In this document: positions 35,125 through 43,622 of the stretch, one piece after another
Layout of the letters: the number at the start of each line of letters is the position of its first letter
Numbering within the stretch: position 1 is the stretch's first letter
Assembly (NCBI RefSeq): GCF_018917965.1
Contig: NZ_JAHLPP010000005.1
Span: forward strand, 62,001-126,000
Direction: 5' to 3'
DNA length: 64,000 nt
Origin: Pseudoflavonifractor sp. MSJ-37
Lineage (GTDB): Bacteria > Bacillota > Clostridia > Oscillospirales > Oscillospiraceae
Translations under genes and position numbers: made by a program
Notes under the pieces: generated by a model
The model's database searches: none
The model's input: only the letters and a program-made list of their open reading frames with translations
What the model was told of the DNA's origin: nothing

Positions 35125-36975
35125 TCAGTCCTCGTCGCTGAGGTAATAGGGCTTCATGAGGCTGGCGGAGAGCTCCGTGGAGTCCTTCACGCCATCGGTA
35201 CGGAGGACCGTCTCACGGGGACGGCCGCCGCCGCTGCCGCGAGCCTTGCGTTTCTTCCGCGCGTTGCCGCCGTTGAGCACGTCCAGAGCCTTCACGGGAG
35301 TGGAGCCCTTCTTCCGGCCGGAGCGCTCCTCGCTCTTAGGGGCCTCATGGACGGTCTCGGCCTTTCGGGGCTCATGGCCCCGGGCGGACTTGCGCCGGCG
35401 GTCCCGGCCGCCATGATCGCGCTCCTGCTTCTGGCTCAGGGTCCGGGGACGGGGCGCCAGAAGGCGGGCGGTGGCGTCCATGATGGTGTCGCCGGCCAGA
35501 GGGTCGGCGTGGTGGAAGTCCTCCGTCCGGCGGCTCCGCGCCTCCCGGACCGGCTGCGCGGGAGCGGTGGCCGTGAGGGCCTCCTCCAGCGTGGCGCTGG
35601 CCCGATAGCCGCGGGCCCGCTTCTTCCGGGCGGCGGCAGGGACCTCCTCCTGGGCGGACGCTTTCTTCCGAGGGGCGGACTCGGCGTCCGATCCCATGAT
35701 CTTCTGGGCGGCGCGGGCCTTGCGCTCCTCCGCGGCGGCCTTGTTGGCGGCATCCCGGGCGCGGCGGCGCTCCTTAGCGGCGGCGCGGGCCTCGGCATCC
35801 TCGGGGTTGACCACCCGGCCCTTTTTATCCTTGGGCAGGGGCTCGAAGATCTCCATGGGCCAGGGATGGTCCTCCACCACGGGGATGGAACGCTGGAGGA
35901 GCTTCTCGATGCTCTTCAGGTCGCTCTTCTCGTTGATGTCGCAGAAGGAGATCGCGGTGCCGCCGTGCCCGGCCCGGCCGGTACGGCCGATGCGGTGGAC
36001 ATAGGTCTCAGGCACATCGGGCAGGTTGTAGTTGAACACATGGGAGAGCTCCTCGATGTCTAGGCCCCGGGCGGCGATGTCGGTGGCCACCAGGACCTTG
36101 ACTCTGCCGCTCTTGAAGTCGGCCAGCGCCTGCTGGCGGGCGGTCTGGCTCTTGTTGCCGTGGATGGCGGCGGCGGTGATGCCGCTCTTCACCAGGTCGC
36201 CGGCCACCTTGTTGGCGCCATGCTTGGTGCGGGTGAACACCAGCGCGTTCTTCACGTCGTCGCCCAGGAGGGAGGCCAGGAGCTTGGTCTTGTTGCCCCG
36301 GTCCACATAGTAGAGCTTCTGGTCGATGACCTCCACCGGGGAGGACACCGGGTCCACGGCCACCTTCACAGGGTCATGGAGGAGGGAGTCCACCAGGTCG
36401 GAGATCTCACGGGGCATGGTGGCGGAGAAGAAGAGAGTCTGCTTCTGGGCGGGGAGCCACCGGAGGATCTTCTTCACGTCGTGGATGAAGCCCATGTCCA
36501 GCATCCGGTCGGCCTCGTCCAGGACGAAGATCTCCAGATGGGAGAAGTCCAGCAGTTTCTGTTGGTAGAGGTCGGCCAGACGGCCGGGTGTGGCCACCAG
36601 CACGTCCACGCCCCGCTTGAGGCGCTCCACCTGCGGGGCCTGGCCCACGCCGCCGAAGATGACGGTGGAGCGCAGGGGCAGATGCTTGCCATAGGCCTCG
36701 AAGCTCTCCTGGATCTGAAGGGCCAGCTCACGGGTGGGAGTGAGGATCAGGGCGCGGATCGGCCGGCCCTGGGGCTTTGCGGCGGAGAGCCGCTGGAGGA
36801 TGGGGGATGCGAAGGCACAGGTCTTGCCGGTGCCGGTCTGGGCACAGCCCAGCACGTCCCGCCCGGACAGCGCCGGCGGGATGGCTTTTTCCTGGATGGG
36901 GGAGGGCTGTTCATAGCCCAGTTCGGCCAGGGCCCCCAGGATGGGCTCGATCAGGCCGAGTTCACGGAATGTCAT
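35125..36975 (-). CDS. DEAD-box RNA helicase
   Basis: ATP-dependent RNA helicase of 616 residues. The motifs in order are the Q motif ([14 protein letters not shown]), AQTGTGKT near residue 45, PTRELALQ near 80, TPGRL near 130, DEAD in [12 protein letters not shown] near 150, SAT near 185, then [14 protein letters not shown] and [12 protein letters not shown] near 300-330. The C-terminal 200 residues are a basic, Ala/Arg/Lys-rich, low-complexity tail that probably binds RNA. Such helicases act in ribosome assembly or mRNA turnover, often at low temperature. It matches the RhlE/CshA type but I do not fix a name. Single gene. Confidence 0.94.
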   Translation of the reverse strand: MTFRELGLIEPILGALAELGYEQPSPIQEKAIPPALSGRDVLGCAQTGTGKTCAFASPILQRLSAAKPQGRPIRALILTPTRELALQIQESFEAYGKHLPLRSTVIFGGVGQAPQVERLKRGVDVLVATPGRLADLYQQKLLDFSHLEIFVLDEADRMLDMGFIHDVKKILRWLPAQKQTLFFSATMPREISDLVDSLLHDPVKVAVDPVSSPVEVIDQKLYYVDRGNKTKLLASLLGDDVKNALVFTRTKHGANKVAGDLVKSGITAAAIHGNKSQTARQQALADFKSGRVKVLVATDIAARGLDIEELSHVFNYNLPDVPETYVHRIGRTGRAGHGGTAISFCDINEKSDLKSIEKLLQRSIPVVEDHPWPMEIFEPLPKDKKGRVVNPEDAEARAAAKERRRARDAANKAAAEERKARAAQKIMGSDAESAPRKKASAQEEVPAAARKKRARGYRASATLEEALTATAPAQPVREARSRRTEDFHHADPLAGDTIMDATARLLAPRPRTLSQKQERDHGGRDRRRKSARGHEPRKAETVHEAPKSEERSGRKKGSTPVKALDVLNGGNARKKRKARGSGGGRPRETVLRTDGVKDSTELSASLMKPYYLSDED

Positions 36976-37028
36976 AATTTCTCGGATCCTTTGCTCTTTT
37001 ATTTCACCGGGCAGAGCCCGGTACGCAC

Positions 37029-37059
37029 CTGCGCCCGCTGGACGGACCAGCGGGCGCAG
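37029..37059. terminator. Hairpin between HAD gene and helicase
   Basis: 13-bp stem (37029-37041 with 37047-37059), 5-base loop. A smaller 6-bp hairpin (37009-37023) lies beside it. The T run is weak. Probably ends the tdk-HAD transcript on the minus strand. Confidence 0.5.
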
Positions 37060-37176
37060 ATGTAAACGTCTATGCTCCAGTATACCATATTTTCGGGGAA
37101 TTACAAGTGTAGTGTAGGATCGGAAGCGTGGGGATGCCCAAACACGCAGTGGAAGAGATCCCGGGGAAAGACACGG

Positions 37177-37983
37177 TCACAGCTCCAGCAGATCGCGGAT
37201 GGCCCGGGCCACGCCGTCCTCCCAGGCGGAGGCGGTGATGTGCCGGGCGATGGCCTTGATCTGGTCCGTGGCGTTGCCCATGGCCACCGGCATCCCCACG
37301 GCGGTGAGCATCCCCCGGTCGTTGTCGCTGTCGCCGATGGCGATGACCTCCTCCATGGGGATCCCCAGCTCTCCGGCCAGCACGGTCAGACCGGTGCCTT
37401 TGTCCACCCCCACGGGGACCATCTCGAAGTTGTAGGGGGCCGAGGTGGTCAGCTCCACCTCCGGGAACTGCCGCACCCGCTCCATCAGGGGCGGGAACAC
37501 CGCCGGATCTCCCTGGGCGTATACCTTGCTCAGCGGCAGATCCTCCGCCCGCAGATAGTCCGAGGGCCGCTCCACGATCTCCTTGCACCGGTGGAACCCC
37601 TGGCTGGGGTAGGTCTTGAACACCTCTACCCCCATCTCGTTCACCAGCAGGCGGCTCCCGGCGAAGAGCATGAGACCCACCGGCGCGTCCTCCAGCTCAG
37701 CCACCAGGGCCCGGCCCACCTCCGTGGGGAACTCCCACAGGCGGGTGTTGCGCCGCAGGTCCAGATCGGCCAGAGCCGCGCCGCCCTGGGCCACCATGAC
37801 CCGGTCACAGCCGGCCTCGTCAGCCAGCTCCTCCGACTCCTGCCAGGAGCGGCCGGTACAGAGGACCACCTTCACTCCCGCGGCCCGGGCGGCGGCGATG
37901 GCCTCCCGGACGGCGGGACTCACAGAGGTCCCGTGGGGCGGGATCAGGGTCCCGTCGATATCCAATGCGATGAGCCGGTACAT
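37177..37983 (-). CDS. HAD-family phosphatase, Cof type
   Basis: A 268-residue hydrolase that removes phosphate from small molecules such as sugar phosphates or flavin phosphates. Motif I, LIALDIDGTLIPP, holds both catalytic aspartates. Motif II is VVLCTGRSWQE, motif III the Lys in KGTGLTVLAGELGI, and motif IV the pair IAIGDSDNDRGML. A C2B cap insert lies between motifs II and III. The start at 37983 is preferred because GAGGAGG precedes it; an earlier ATG overlaps that site. It is 11 bases after the thymidine kinase stop, so the two are co-transcribed. Substrate unknown. Confidence 0.9.
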   Translation of the reverse strand: MYRLIALDIDGTLIPPHGTSVSPAVREAIAAARAAGVKVVLCTGRSWQESEELADEAGCDRVMVAQGGAALADLDLRRNTRLWEFPTEVGRALVAELEDAPVGLMLFAGSRLLVNEMGVEVFKTYPSQGFHRCKEIVERPSDYLRAEDLPLSKVYAQGDPAVFPPLMERVRQFPEVELTTSAPYNFEMVPVGVDKGTGLTVLAGELGIPMEEVIAIGDSDNDRGMLTAVGMPVAMGNATDQIKAIARHITASAWEDGVARAIRDLLEL

Positions 37984-37994
37984 GGATCTCCTCC

Positions 37995-38594
37995 TCATTC
38001 AGCCGTGTCGGGACCGTCCCCGTGGGGACCGGGGCCCAAGTCGCCGGCCTTCCAATGCTTGCGGCACAGGCCGATATAGCGGTCGTTGGCCCCCAGTTCC
38101 ACCTGAGCCCCCTCCTTCAGCACCCGGCCGTGGGCGTCGAAGCGGGCGTTGCAGGTGGCCTTCTTGCCGCACCAGCAGATCGTCTTGATCTCCTCGATGA
38201 TGTCGGCGCAGGCCAGCAGCTCCTGAGAGCCGGGGAAAAGCTCCCCCTTGAAGTCGGCCCGCAGGCCGTAGCAGATCACCGGGACGTTGTGCTCGTCCAC
38301 CAGGTCGGTCAGATACCGGACCTCCTCCCGGGTGAGGAACTGGGCCTCATCCACGATGACGCAGGCATAGGCCCGCAGGTCCTCCGGGCTCATCTTCCTC
38401 AGATCGCTGAAATAGATGCAGGGGTGGCTCAGCCCCGCCCGGGAAGCCACGAAGCGGGCCCCGTCCCGCTGGTCCAGCTCCGGCTTCACCAGCAGGGCGT
38501 CCTGCCCCCGCTCCTCATAATTATATCGCACCATCAGGGCATTGGCGGTCTTGCTGGACCCCATGACCCCATAGCGGAAATACAGCTTTGCCAT
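37995..38594 (-). CDS. tdk: Thymidine kinase
   Basis: Phosphorylates thymidine in the salvage route to dTTP. The 199-residue type II enzyme has the P-loop GVMGSSKTANALM near residue 9, the DEAQFL metal-binding segment near 85, a lid region, and the zinc-binding cysteines CWCGKKATCNAR and LCRKHW toward the C-terminus. The C-terminal tail is Gly/Asp/Pro rich. Co-transcribed with the HAD gene downstream. Confidence 0.95.
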   Translation of the reverse strand: MAKLYFRYGVMGSSKTANALMVRYNYEERGQDALLVKPELDQRDGARFVASRAGLSHPCIYFSDLRKMSPEDLRAYACVIVDEAQFLTREEVRYLTDLVDEHNVPVICYGLRADFKGELFPGSQELLACADIIEEIKTICWCGKKATCNARFDAHGRVLKEGAQVELGANDRYIGLCRKHWKAGDLGPGPHGDGPDTAE

Positions 38595-38625
38595 CCGTTC
38601 TCTCTCCTCGTGTTCGGTATCGTGA

Positions 38626-39996
38626 TCAGCCCATGAGCCGCTTCAGCAGGCCCAGCCCCTTCCCTCCGTGGGGCGGATAGCGGACGGGCACATCCGGCGG
38701 GAACTTCCGGTAGACCGACTTCTCATAGGAGAAGGTACGGAAGCCCGCCTCTCCGTGACAGCGGCCCATGCCGCTCTCTCCGGTACCCCCGAAGGGCAGG
38801 GCGCTGTTGGCCAGATGGATCACCGTGTCATTGACGCACCCTCCGCCGAAGGGGATCCGCTCCCGGACCTCCCGCATGAGGGCGCTGTCCTTGGTGAACA
38901 GATACAGCGCCAGGGGCCTGGGCTTCTGCTGGAGGCGGCCGATCAGCGCCTCCATGTCCCCGTCGTAGGTCAGCACCGGCAGGATCGGGCCGAAGATCTC
39001 CTCCCCCATCACCGGGTCGCCCTCGTCCACATCCACCAGCACCGTGGGGGCGATCTTGAGGCGTGACGCGTCCCGCCCGCCCCCCAGCGCGACGCGCCCG
39101 GAGGCCATCAGGCCCTCCAGCCGCCGGAAGTGCTTTTCGTTCACGATCCGGGGCAGGTCCGGGCTCTCCAGCGGCTGTTCTCCATAGAACTGCCGGATAT
39201 ACCGGCCCAGACGCTCCACGAAGTAGTCACGGGCCTCCTCCGGCACCCACACATGGTCCGGGGCCACGCAGGTCTGTCCGGCGTTCAGGCCCTTGCCCCA
39301 CACGATCCGCCGGGCGGCCAGATCCATGTCCGCGTCCGGAGCCAGGATCGCCGGGGACTTGCCCCCCAGCTCCAAGGCCACGGGGGTCAGCCGCTCCGCC
39401 GCCGCGGCCATGACGGTCCGCCCCACCGCCGTGCTGCCGGTGAAGAAGAGGAAGTTGAACCGCTCCTTCAAAAGAGCGGTGTTCTCCGCCCGTCCCCCCT
39501 GGACGGCACAGACATAGTTGGACTCGAACACGTCGGCGATCAGGTCCGCCACCGCCTGTGACGATGCCGGGGCATAGGCCGACGGCTTCACCACGGCGGT
39601 ACACCCCGCCGCCAGAGCGGAGATCAGCGGTACCAGCGTCAGCTGGACCGGATAGTTCCAGGGGGCCATGATCAAGGCCACGCCGTATGGCTCCCGGTAT
39701 ATCCGGCTGGAGCCGGGGGCCAGGGCCAGAGGCGTGCGGACCTTCCGGGGCCTGGCCCATCGCTCCAGATGCTCCCAGGCATCCTTCAGCTCGGAGCGGA
39801 CCACCGCCAGCTCGGTCTCATAGGCCTCGAAGCGGGACTTGCCCAGATCCTGCTCCAGCGCCGCCAGCAGGGCGGCCTCGTGCCGGTCCAGGCCCTGTTT
39901 GAGCCGGTGGAGCATGGTCCTGCGGAAGGACACGCTTCGGGTATAGCCCAGATGGAAGAAGCTCCGCTGGGCGTCGATCTGGCTGGTCAGTTCCAT
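38626..39996 (-). CDS. NAD(P)-dependent aldehyde dehydrogenase
   Basis: A 456-residue oxidoreductase of the class 3 (ALDH3/YwdH) type. It has APWNYPVQLTLVPL near residue 105, the cofactor segment FTGSTAVGRTVM near 185, the catalytic Glu in LELGGKSPAI near 210 and the nucleophile Cys in NAGQTCVAPDHVW near 245. The shorter length and lack of an extended N-terminus fit class 3. It probably oxidises medium or long-chain aldehydes. The start at 39996 lies inside the 3' end of mutY (10-base overlap). Confidence 0.92.
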   Translation of the reverse strand: MELTSQIDAQRSFFHLGYTRSVSFRRTMLHRLKQGLDRHEAALLAALEQDLGKSRFEAYETELAVVRSELKDAWEHLERWARPRKVRTPLALAPGSSRIYREPYGVALIMAPWNYPVQLTLVPLISALAAGCTAVVKPSAYAPASSQAVADLIADVFESNYVCAVQGGRAENTALLKERFNFLFFTGSTAVGRTVMAAAAERLTPVALELGGKSPAILAPDADMDLAARRIVWGKGLNAGQTCVAPDHVWVPEEARDYFVERLGRYIRQFYGEQPLESPDLPRIVNEKHFRRLEGLMASGRVALGGGRDASRLKIAPTVLVDVDEGDPVMGEEIFGPILPVLTYDGDMEALIGRLQQKPRPLALYLFTKDSALMREVRERIPFGGGCVNDTVIHLANSALPFGGTGESGMGRCHGEAGFRTFSYEKSVYRKFPPDVPVRYPPHGGKGLGLLKRLMG

Positions 39997-41051
39997 AGAG
40001 ACTCCTGTTCCCCCTCCAGTGCCCCTATCGCCAGGGGCAGGAAGGACTGGAATGCGTTGGGCACGGCGTAGGTCTCGGCCAGGGCGGCGCGGTCCGCCCA
40101 CACCCAGCCCTCCGGCAGGACCTCGGTGTCCGTGTGGACCACCAAGCCCTCCATGCGCCACTCGATGTGGCTGAAGATATGCTTCCCGCTCCCTCCATGG
40201 TCCATGTGGAGGGGCGCGATGCCCCAGCGGTCCAGGGCTCCCCGGTCCCCCCGGAGCTCGTTGGGGAACTCCCACAGGCACGCCAGCAGACCTCTGGCCG
40301 CCCGGCGGCGGAGGGCGATCCGCCCCGCCCGGAGGATGAGATAGACCGTGCGCTCCTCGACCCGCCGTGCCTTCTTGGGCGCCTTCACCGGGATCTCGGC
40401 GGTCAGTCCCTCCCGGCAGGCGGTGCAGAAGTCCGCCGCCGGACACTGGGCGCACAGAGGCGCGCCGTTGGGGAGGCATACCAGAGCTCCCAGCTCCATG
40501 AGGGCCTGATCGTAGGCCCCGGGGAACTGCCTGGGCATGGTCTCCAGCAGGGCCTGCCGCATCCGGGCCTTGGTGTCGGGCTTCCCGATGTCCCCCCGGT
40601 CGCCGGTGATCCGGGCCACCACCCGGAGGACGTTGCCGTCCACCGCCGGCACCGGGATGCCGAAGGCGATGGCGGAGATGGCCCCGGCGGTATACTCTCC
40701 CACTCCAGACAGACTGAGGATGTCCTCATAGGTGTCGGGGAACCGCCCTCCGAAGCGGTCCATGATCTGGCCCGCCGCTTTTTTCAGGTTCCGGGCCCGG
40801 CTGTAATAGCCCAGCCCCTGCCAGAGCTTCATGAGCCGGTCGTCGTCCACCGCCGCCAGGTCGGCCACCGTGGGGAGGGCCTCCATGAACCGGCGGTAGT
40901 AGTCCAGCACCGCCGCCACCCGGGTCTGCTGGAGCATGATCTCCGAGACCCAGACGTGGTAGGGGGTGGGGTCGGACCGCCAGGGCAGGGTCCGGGCGTG
41001 CTCCTGGAACCATTGGAGCAGAGGGATGGGGAGCTGTTCGAGTTCGTTCAC
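39987..41051 (-). CDS. mutY: Adenine DNA glycosylase
   Basis: Removes adenine mispaired with 8-oxoguanine. The 354-residue protein has the glycosylase core (SEIMLQQTRV near residue 40), the helix-hairpin-helix LSLSGVGEYTAGAI with the following catalytic Asp in AVDGNVLRV near 130, the iron-sulfur cysteines in the pattern C-x6-C-x2-C-x5-C (CLPNGAPLCAQCPAADFC), and a C-terminal NUDIX-like domain. I start it at the GTG at 41051 (VNELEQL), which has GGAGGT upstream; longer frames start with no site. Its 3' end overlaps the aldehyde dehydrogenase gene. Confidence 0.92.
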   Translation of the reverse strand: MNELEQLPIPLLQWFQEHARTLPWRSDPTPYHVWVSEIMLQQTRVAAVLDYYRRFMEALPTVADLAAVDDDRLMKLWQGLGYYSRARNLKKAAGQIMDRFGGRFPDTYEDILSLSGVGEYTAGAISAIAFGIPVPAVDGNVLRVVARITGDRGDIGKPDTKARMRQALLETMPRQFPGAYDQALMELGALVCLPNGAPLCAQCPAADFCTACREGLTAEIPVKAPKKARRVEERTVYLILRAGRIALRRRAARGLLACLWEFPNELRGDRGALDRWGIAPLHMDHGGSGKHIFSHIEWRMEGLVVHTDTEVLPEGWVWADRAALAETYAVPNAFQSFLPLAIGALEGEQESLWN

Positions 41052-41092
41052 TGGGGACCTCCGTTTTCGGTGGGTGTCGTTCGTCTGCCATT

Positions 41093-42037
41093 CTACCATA
41101 TACGCCCAGCCGCTTCAAGCGCCAGCGGACCGATCAGGGCGGCCATATCCGCCGGGAGCAGGCTGGTCCGGATGACGGGTGCTCCCGTCACCGGGTGGAT
41201 CAGGGACAGACCGGCCGAGTGGAGGGCCGTCCGGCCGATCAGGGCCCTGTCCTCGGTGCCGTACAGGAAGTCCCCAGTGAGGGGACAGCCCAGCCACGCC
41301 ATATGGACCCGGATCTGATGGGTCCGCCCGGTGTCCAGCTCCAGCCGGAGCAGGCTCCGGCCCTGATGCCGGCCCAGCACCTGATACCGGGTCCGGGCGG
41401 GCGCGCCGTCGGGACGCACCTCCCGGGCCAGGAGAGAGCCCTCCGCCCGGCCGATGGGGGCGTCCACCGTCCCCGCCTCCTCCGGCGGAACGCCGTCGCA
41501 CACCGCCAGATAGATCCGCCGGAAGGCGGAGCTGTGGAGCTGCTCCTTCAGCCGCTCGTGGGCGTGGGCGTGCTTGGCCGCGCACATGAGGCCGGAGGTC
41601 CCCCGGTCCAGCCGATTCACCGGCCGAAATTTGACGGTCTGTCCGGTCTTTTTGTAATAATAGGTCAAAAGATTCCCGATCGTATCGTCGAAATGGCCCG
41701 GTCCCGGATGGACGGGCCTCCCGGCGGGCTTGTCCAGGAGCAGGAGGTCCCCGTCCTCATAGACGATGGGCAGGTCCCCCGGCGTAGGCGTGAGGCCGGT
41801 CTCCCCCTCCGTGTCCCCCACCAGCACGGAGAGGATCTGCCCCGCCGCCGCCCGGGCCGTCACATAGACCGGCACGCCGTCCAGCCGGATGCCGTCCTCC
41901 GCCCGCTTAACCCGCTTCACCGAGGTGCCGGACAGCCGGAGCGTCCGCCGGAGGAGCGTATCCACCGTCTGTCCATCCTGTTCCTCCTCCACTGTCAGCG
42001 TCAGCCGCCGGGGCTCTGTCCATCGCTCCATCACCAT
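41093..42037 (-). CDS. RluA/RluD-family pseudouridine synthase
   Basis: Converts specific uridines in rRNA or tRNA to pseudouridine. A protein of about 314 residues with an S4-like N-terminal domain (TVDTLLRRTLRLSGTSVKRVKR), then the catalytic domain with the Asp in RPVNRLDRGTSGL and the downstream VDAPIGR, LDTGRTHQIRVHM and GDFLYG motifs. The target is not fixed; the RluD class modifies 23S rRNA. The start is uncertain between M at 42037 and 42031; both follow AAGGAGG. It lies 41 bases upstream of mutY on the same strand. Confidence 0.92.
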   Translation of the reverse strand: MVMERWTEPRRLTLTVEEEQDGQTVDTLLRRTLRLSGTSVKRVKRAEDGIRLDGVPVYVTARAAAGQILSVLVGDTEGETGLTPTPGDLPIVYEDGDLLLLDKPAGRPVHPGPGHFDDTIGNLLTYYYKKTGQTVKFRPVNRLDRGTSGLMCAAKHAHAHERLKEQLHSSAFRRIYLAVCDGVPPEEAGTVDAPIGRAEGSLLAREVRPDGAPARTRYQVLGRHQGRSLLRLELDTGRTHQIRVHMAWLGCPLTGDFLYGTEDRALIGRTALHSAGLSLIHPVTGAPVIRTSLLPADMAALIGPLALEAAGRIW

Positions 42038-42133
42038 CCCCTCCTCCTTGTTTTGGGTCGATGTCACCAGCATATCACGCCGGGCCCGGATGTCAAGTTT
42101 CATGATAAAGGACGGAAAATCCCGCTCCCCCTA

Positions 42134-42162
42134 TTTTCAATCTCGCCGGAAAGGACTATAAT
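42134..42162 (+). promoter_or_regulatory. Promoter of hemW
   Basis: TTTTCA (42134-42139), 17-bp spacer, TATAAT (42157-42162). Divergent from the pseudouridine synthase gene. Confidence 0.6.
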
Positions 42163-42206
42163 ATCTTAGTTATAGAAACGCAAAACACAGCGATGAGGTG
42201 GACCTT

Positions 42207-43439
42207 ATGCCCGGAAAGCTCGGTATCTACATCCATATCCCTTTCTGCCGCAGTAAATGCGATTACTGCGATTTCTACTCCCTGGCCGGCCGGGAGGGAC
42301 GGATGGACGACTATCTCAAGGCGCTCCTGGTCCACATCCGGGAGACCGCCGCTCTGGCCCGCGGCTATCAGGTGGACACGGTCTACTTCGGCGGGGGCAC
42401 TCCCAGCTATTTCGGGGAGAAACGTCTGCGGGCCATCCTCAGCGAGATCGGCCGCCGCTTCGATCTGTCCCGGGAGGCCGAGATCACCGTGGAGTGCAAC
42501 CCGGACAGCGTGGACAAGAAGATGCTCAGCCGGCTCCGCCGGGCGGGGGTCGGCCGGATCTCTCTGGGCGTCCAGTCCTGCCGGGACGAGGATCTGGCCG
42601 ATCTGCACCGCCCCCACGACTTCGCCCAGGCCAGGGCCGCCGTCCAGGCCGCCCGGGAGGCTAAGATCCGCAATGTGAGTCTGGACTTCATCTACGGCCT
42701 CCCCCATCAGGACATGGAGCGCTGGAAGGCCAACGTGGAGGCCGCCATCGCTCTGGAGCCGGAGCATCTCTCCTGCTACGGCCTGAAGGTGGAGGAGGGC
42801 ACCCCTCTCTTCCGCCGGGTCGAACGGGGCGAGGCCATGCCCGATGACGACCAGCAGGCGGATATGTACCTCTGGATGGTAGACCGGCTGGCCCAGGCGG
42901 GCTATAAGCAGTACGAGATCTCCAACTTCGCCCGGCCCGGCTTCCAGTCCCGGCACAATCTGAAATACTGGATGGGCCGGCCCTACATCGGTCTCGGCCC
43001 CGGCGCGCACTCCGATTTCGGCGGGCGGCGCTACTCCTTCGTCCGGGACCTGGACGCTTATATCGACGGGATCCTCCACGGCGGGAACATCGTGGACGAG
43101 TCCGAGCTGATCCCCCAGCGGGAGCGGGGCGGCGAATATCTGATGCTCCGCCTCCGCACCACCCGGGGCATCGAGGAGTGGGAATACCGCCGGGAGTACT
43201 TCATGAACTTCGACCCCATCGAGCAGAAGCTGGAGGAATACGAGCACCACGGCTGGGCGGCCCGCCAGGACCGCCGGTGGTACTTCACCCCCACCGGCTT
43301 CCTGGTCTCCAACCAGCTCATCGGTGAGCTGCTGGAGATCCAGGAGAAGGCGGCGCTGGACACCCTCCTGCCCCGTCTCCGCCGCACCGCCCCCGGCGAC
43401 CTCCATCATCAGGAGGATGGGCCCGGTGGAAAAAACTGA
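42207..43439 (+). CDS. hemW: Radical SAM heme-associated protein HemW
   Basis: A 410-residue radical SAM protein of the oxygen-independent coproporphyrinogen oxidase-like group, now thought to handle heme rather than oxidise coproporphyrinogen. It begins with YIHIPFCRSKCDYCDFYS, the CxxxCxxC cluster motif, followed by VDTVYFGGGTPSYF and RISLGVQSCRDEDL; a HemW-like C-terminal domain follows. The cysteine after the cluster that marks HemN is absent (CDYCDF), supporting HemW. The start at 42207 has GAGGTGG upstream; a GTG at 42198 is the alternative. Confidence 0.93.
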   Translation: MPGKLGIYIHIPFCRSKCDYCDFYSLAGREGRMDDYLKALLVHIRETAALARGYQVDTVYFGGGTPSYFGEKRLRAILSEIGRRFDLSREAEITVECNPDSVDKKMLSRLRRAGVGRISLGVQSCRDEDLADLHRPHDFAQARAAVQAAREAKIRNVSLDFIYGLPHQDMERWKANVEAAIALEPEHLSCYGLKVEEGTPLFRRVERGEAMPDDDQQADMYLWMVDRLAQAGYKQYEISNFARPGFQSRHNLKYWMGRPYIGLGPGAHSDFGGRRYSFVRDLDAYIDGILHGGNIVDESELIPQRERGGEYLMLRLRTTRGIEEWEYRREYFMNFDPIEQKLEEYEHHGWAARQDRRWYFTPTGFLVSNQLIGELLEIQEKAALDTLLPRLRRTAPGDLHHQEDGPGGKN

Positions 43440-43453
43440 AAAAAACGGTCCTG

Positions 43454-43598
43454 TTTACATTGCGGGACGTTTATGTTAACATGAGCGAAAGCCGGCCGTC
43501 TGTCTCCCGCGTGAGCCCTCAGGCGGCCGGTCCTGTCTGCCCGGAGAGGGCAGGAGGATGTCATTTCTGAGATATGTGCCGGACCGTTCCGGCACATA
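43454..43598 (+). promoter_or_regulatory. Promoter and triple-hairpin leader
   Basis: Promoter TTTACA (43454-43459), 17-bp spacer, TAACAT (43477-43482). The leader then folds into three consecutive hairpins: 43492-43502 with 43520-43530, 43536-43554, and a perfect 11-bp stem 43573-43583 with 43588-43598. The last stem ends just before the AAGGAGG of the downstream gene. No match to a riboswitch class that I can name. Confidence 0.6.
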
Positions 43599-43622
43599 GG
43601 CACCAAGGAGGTCTTTTTACAT

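Noticed and set aside
43484-43610. Cyclic-di-GMP riboswitch before the SLH glycosidase
   Set aside because: The conserved core bases of class I and II are not found.
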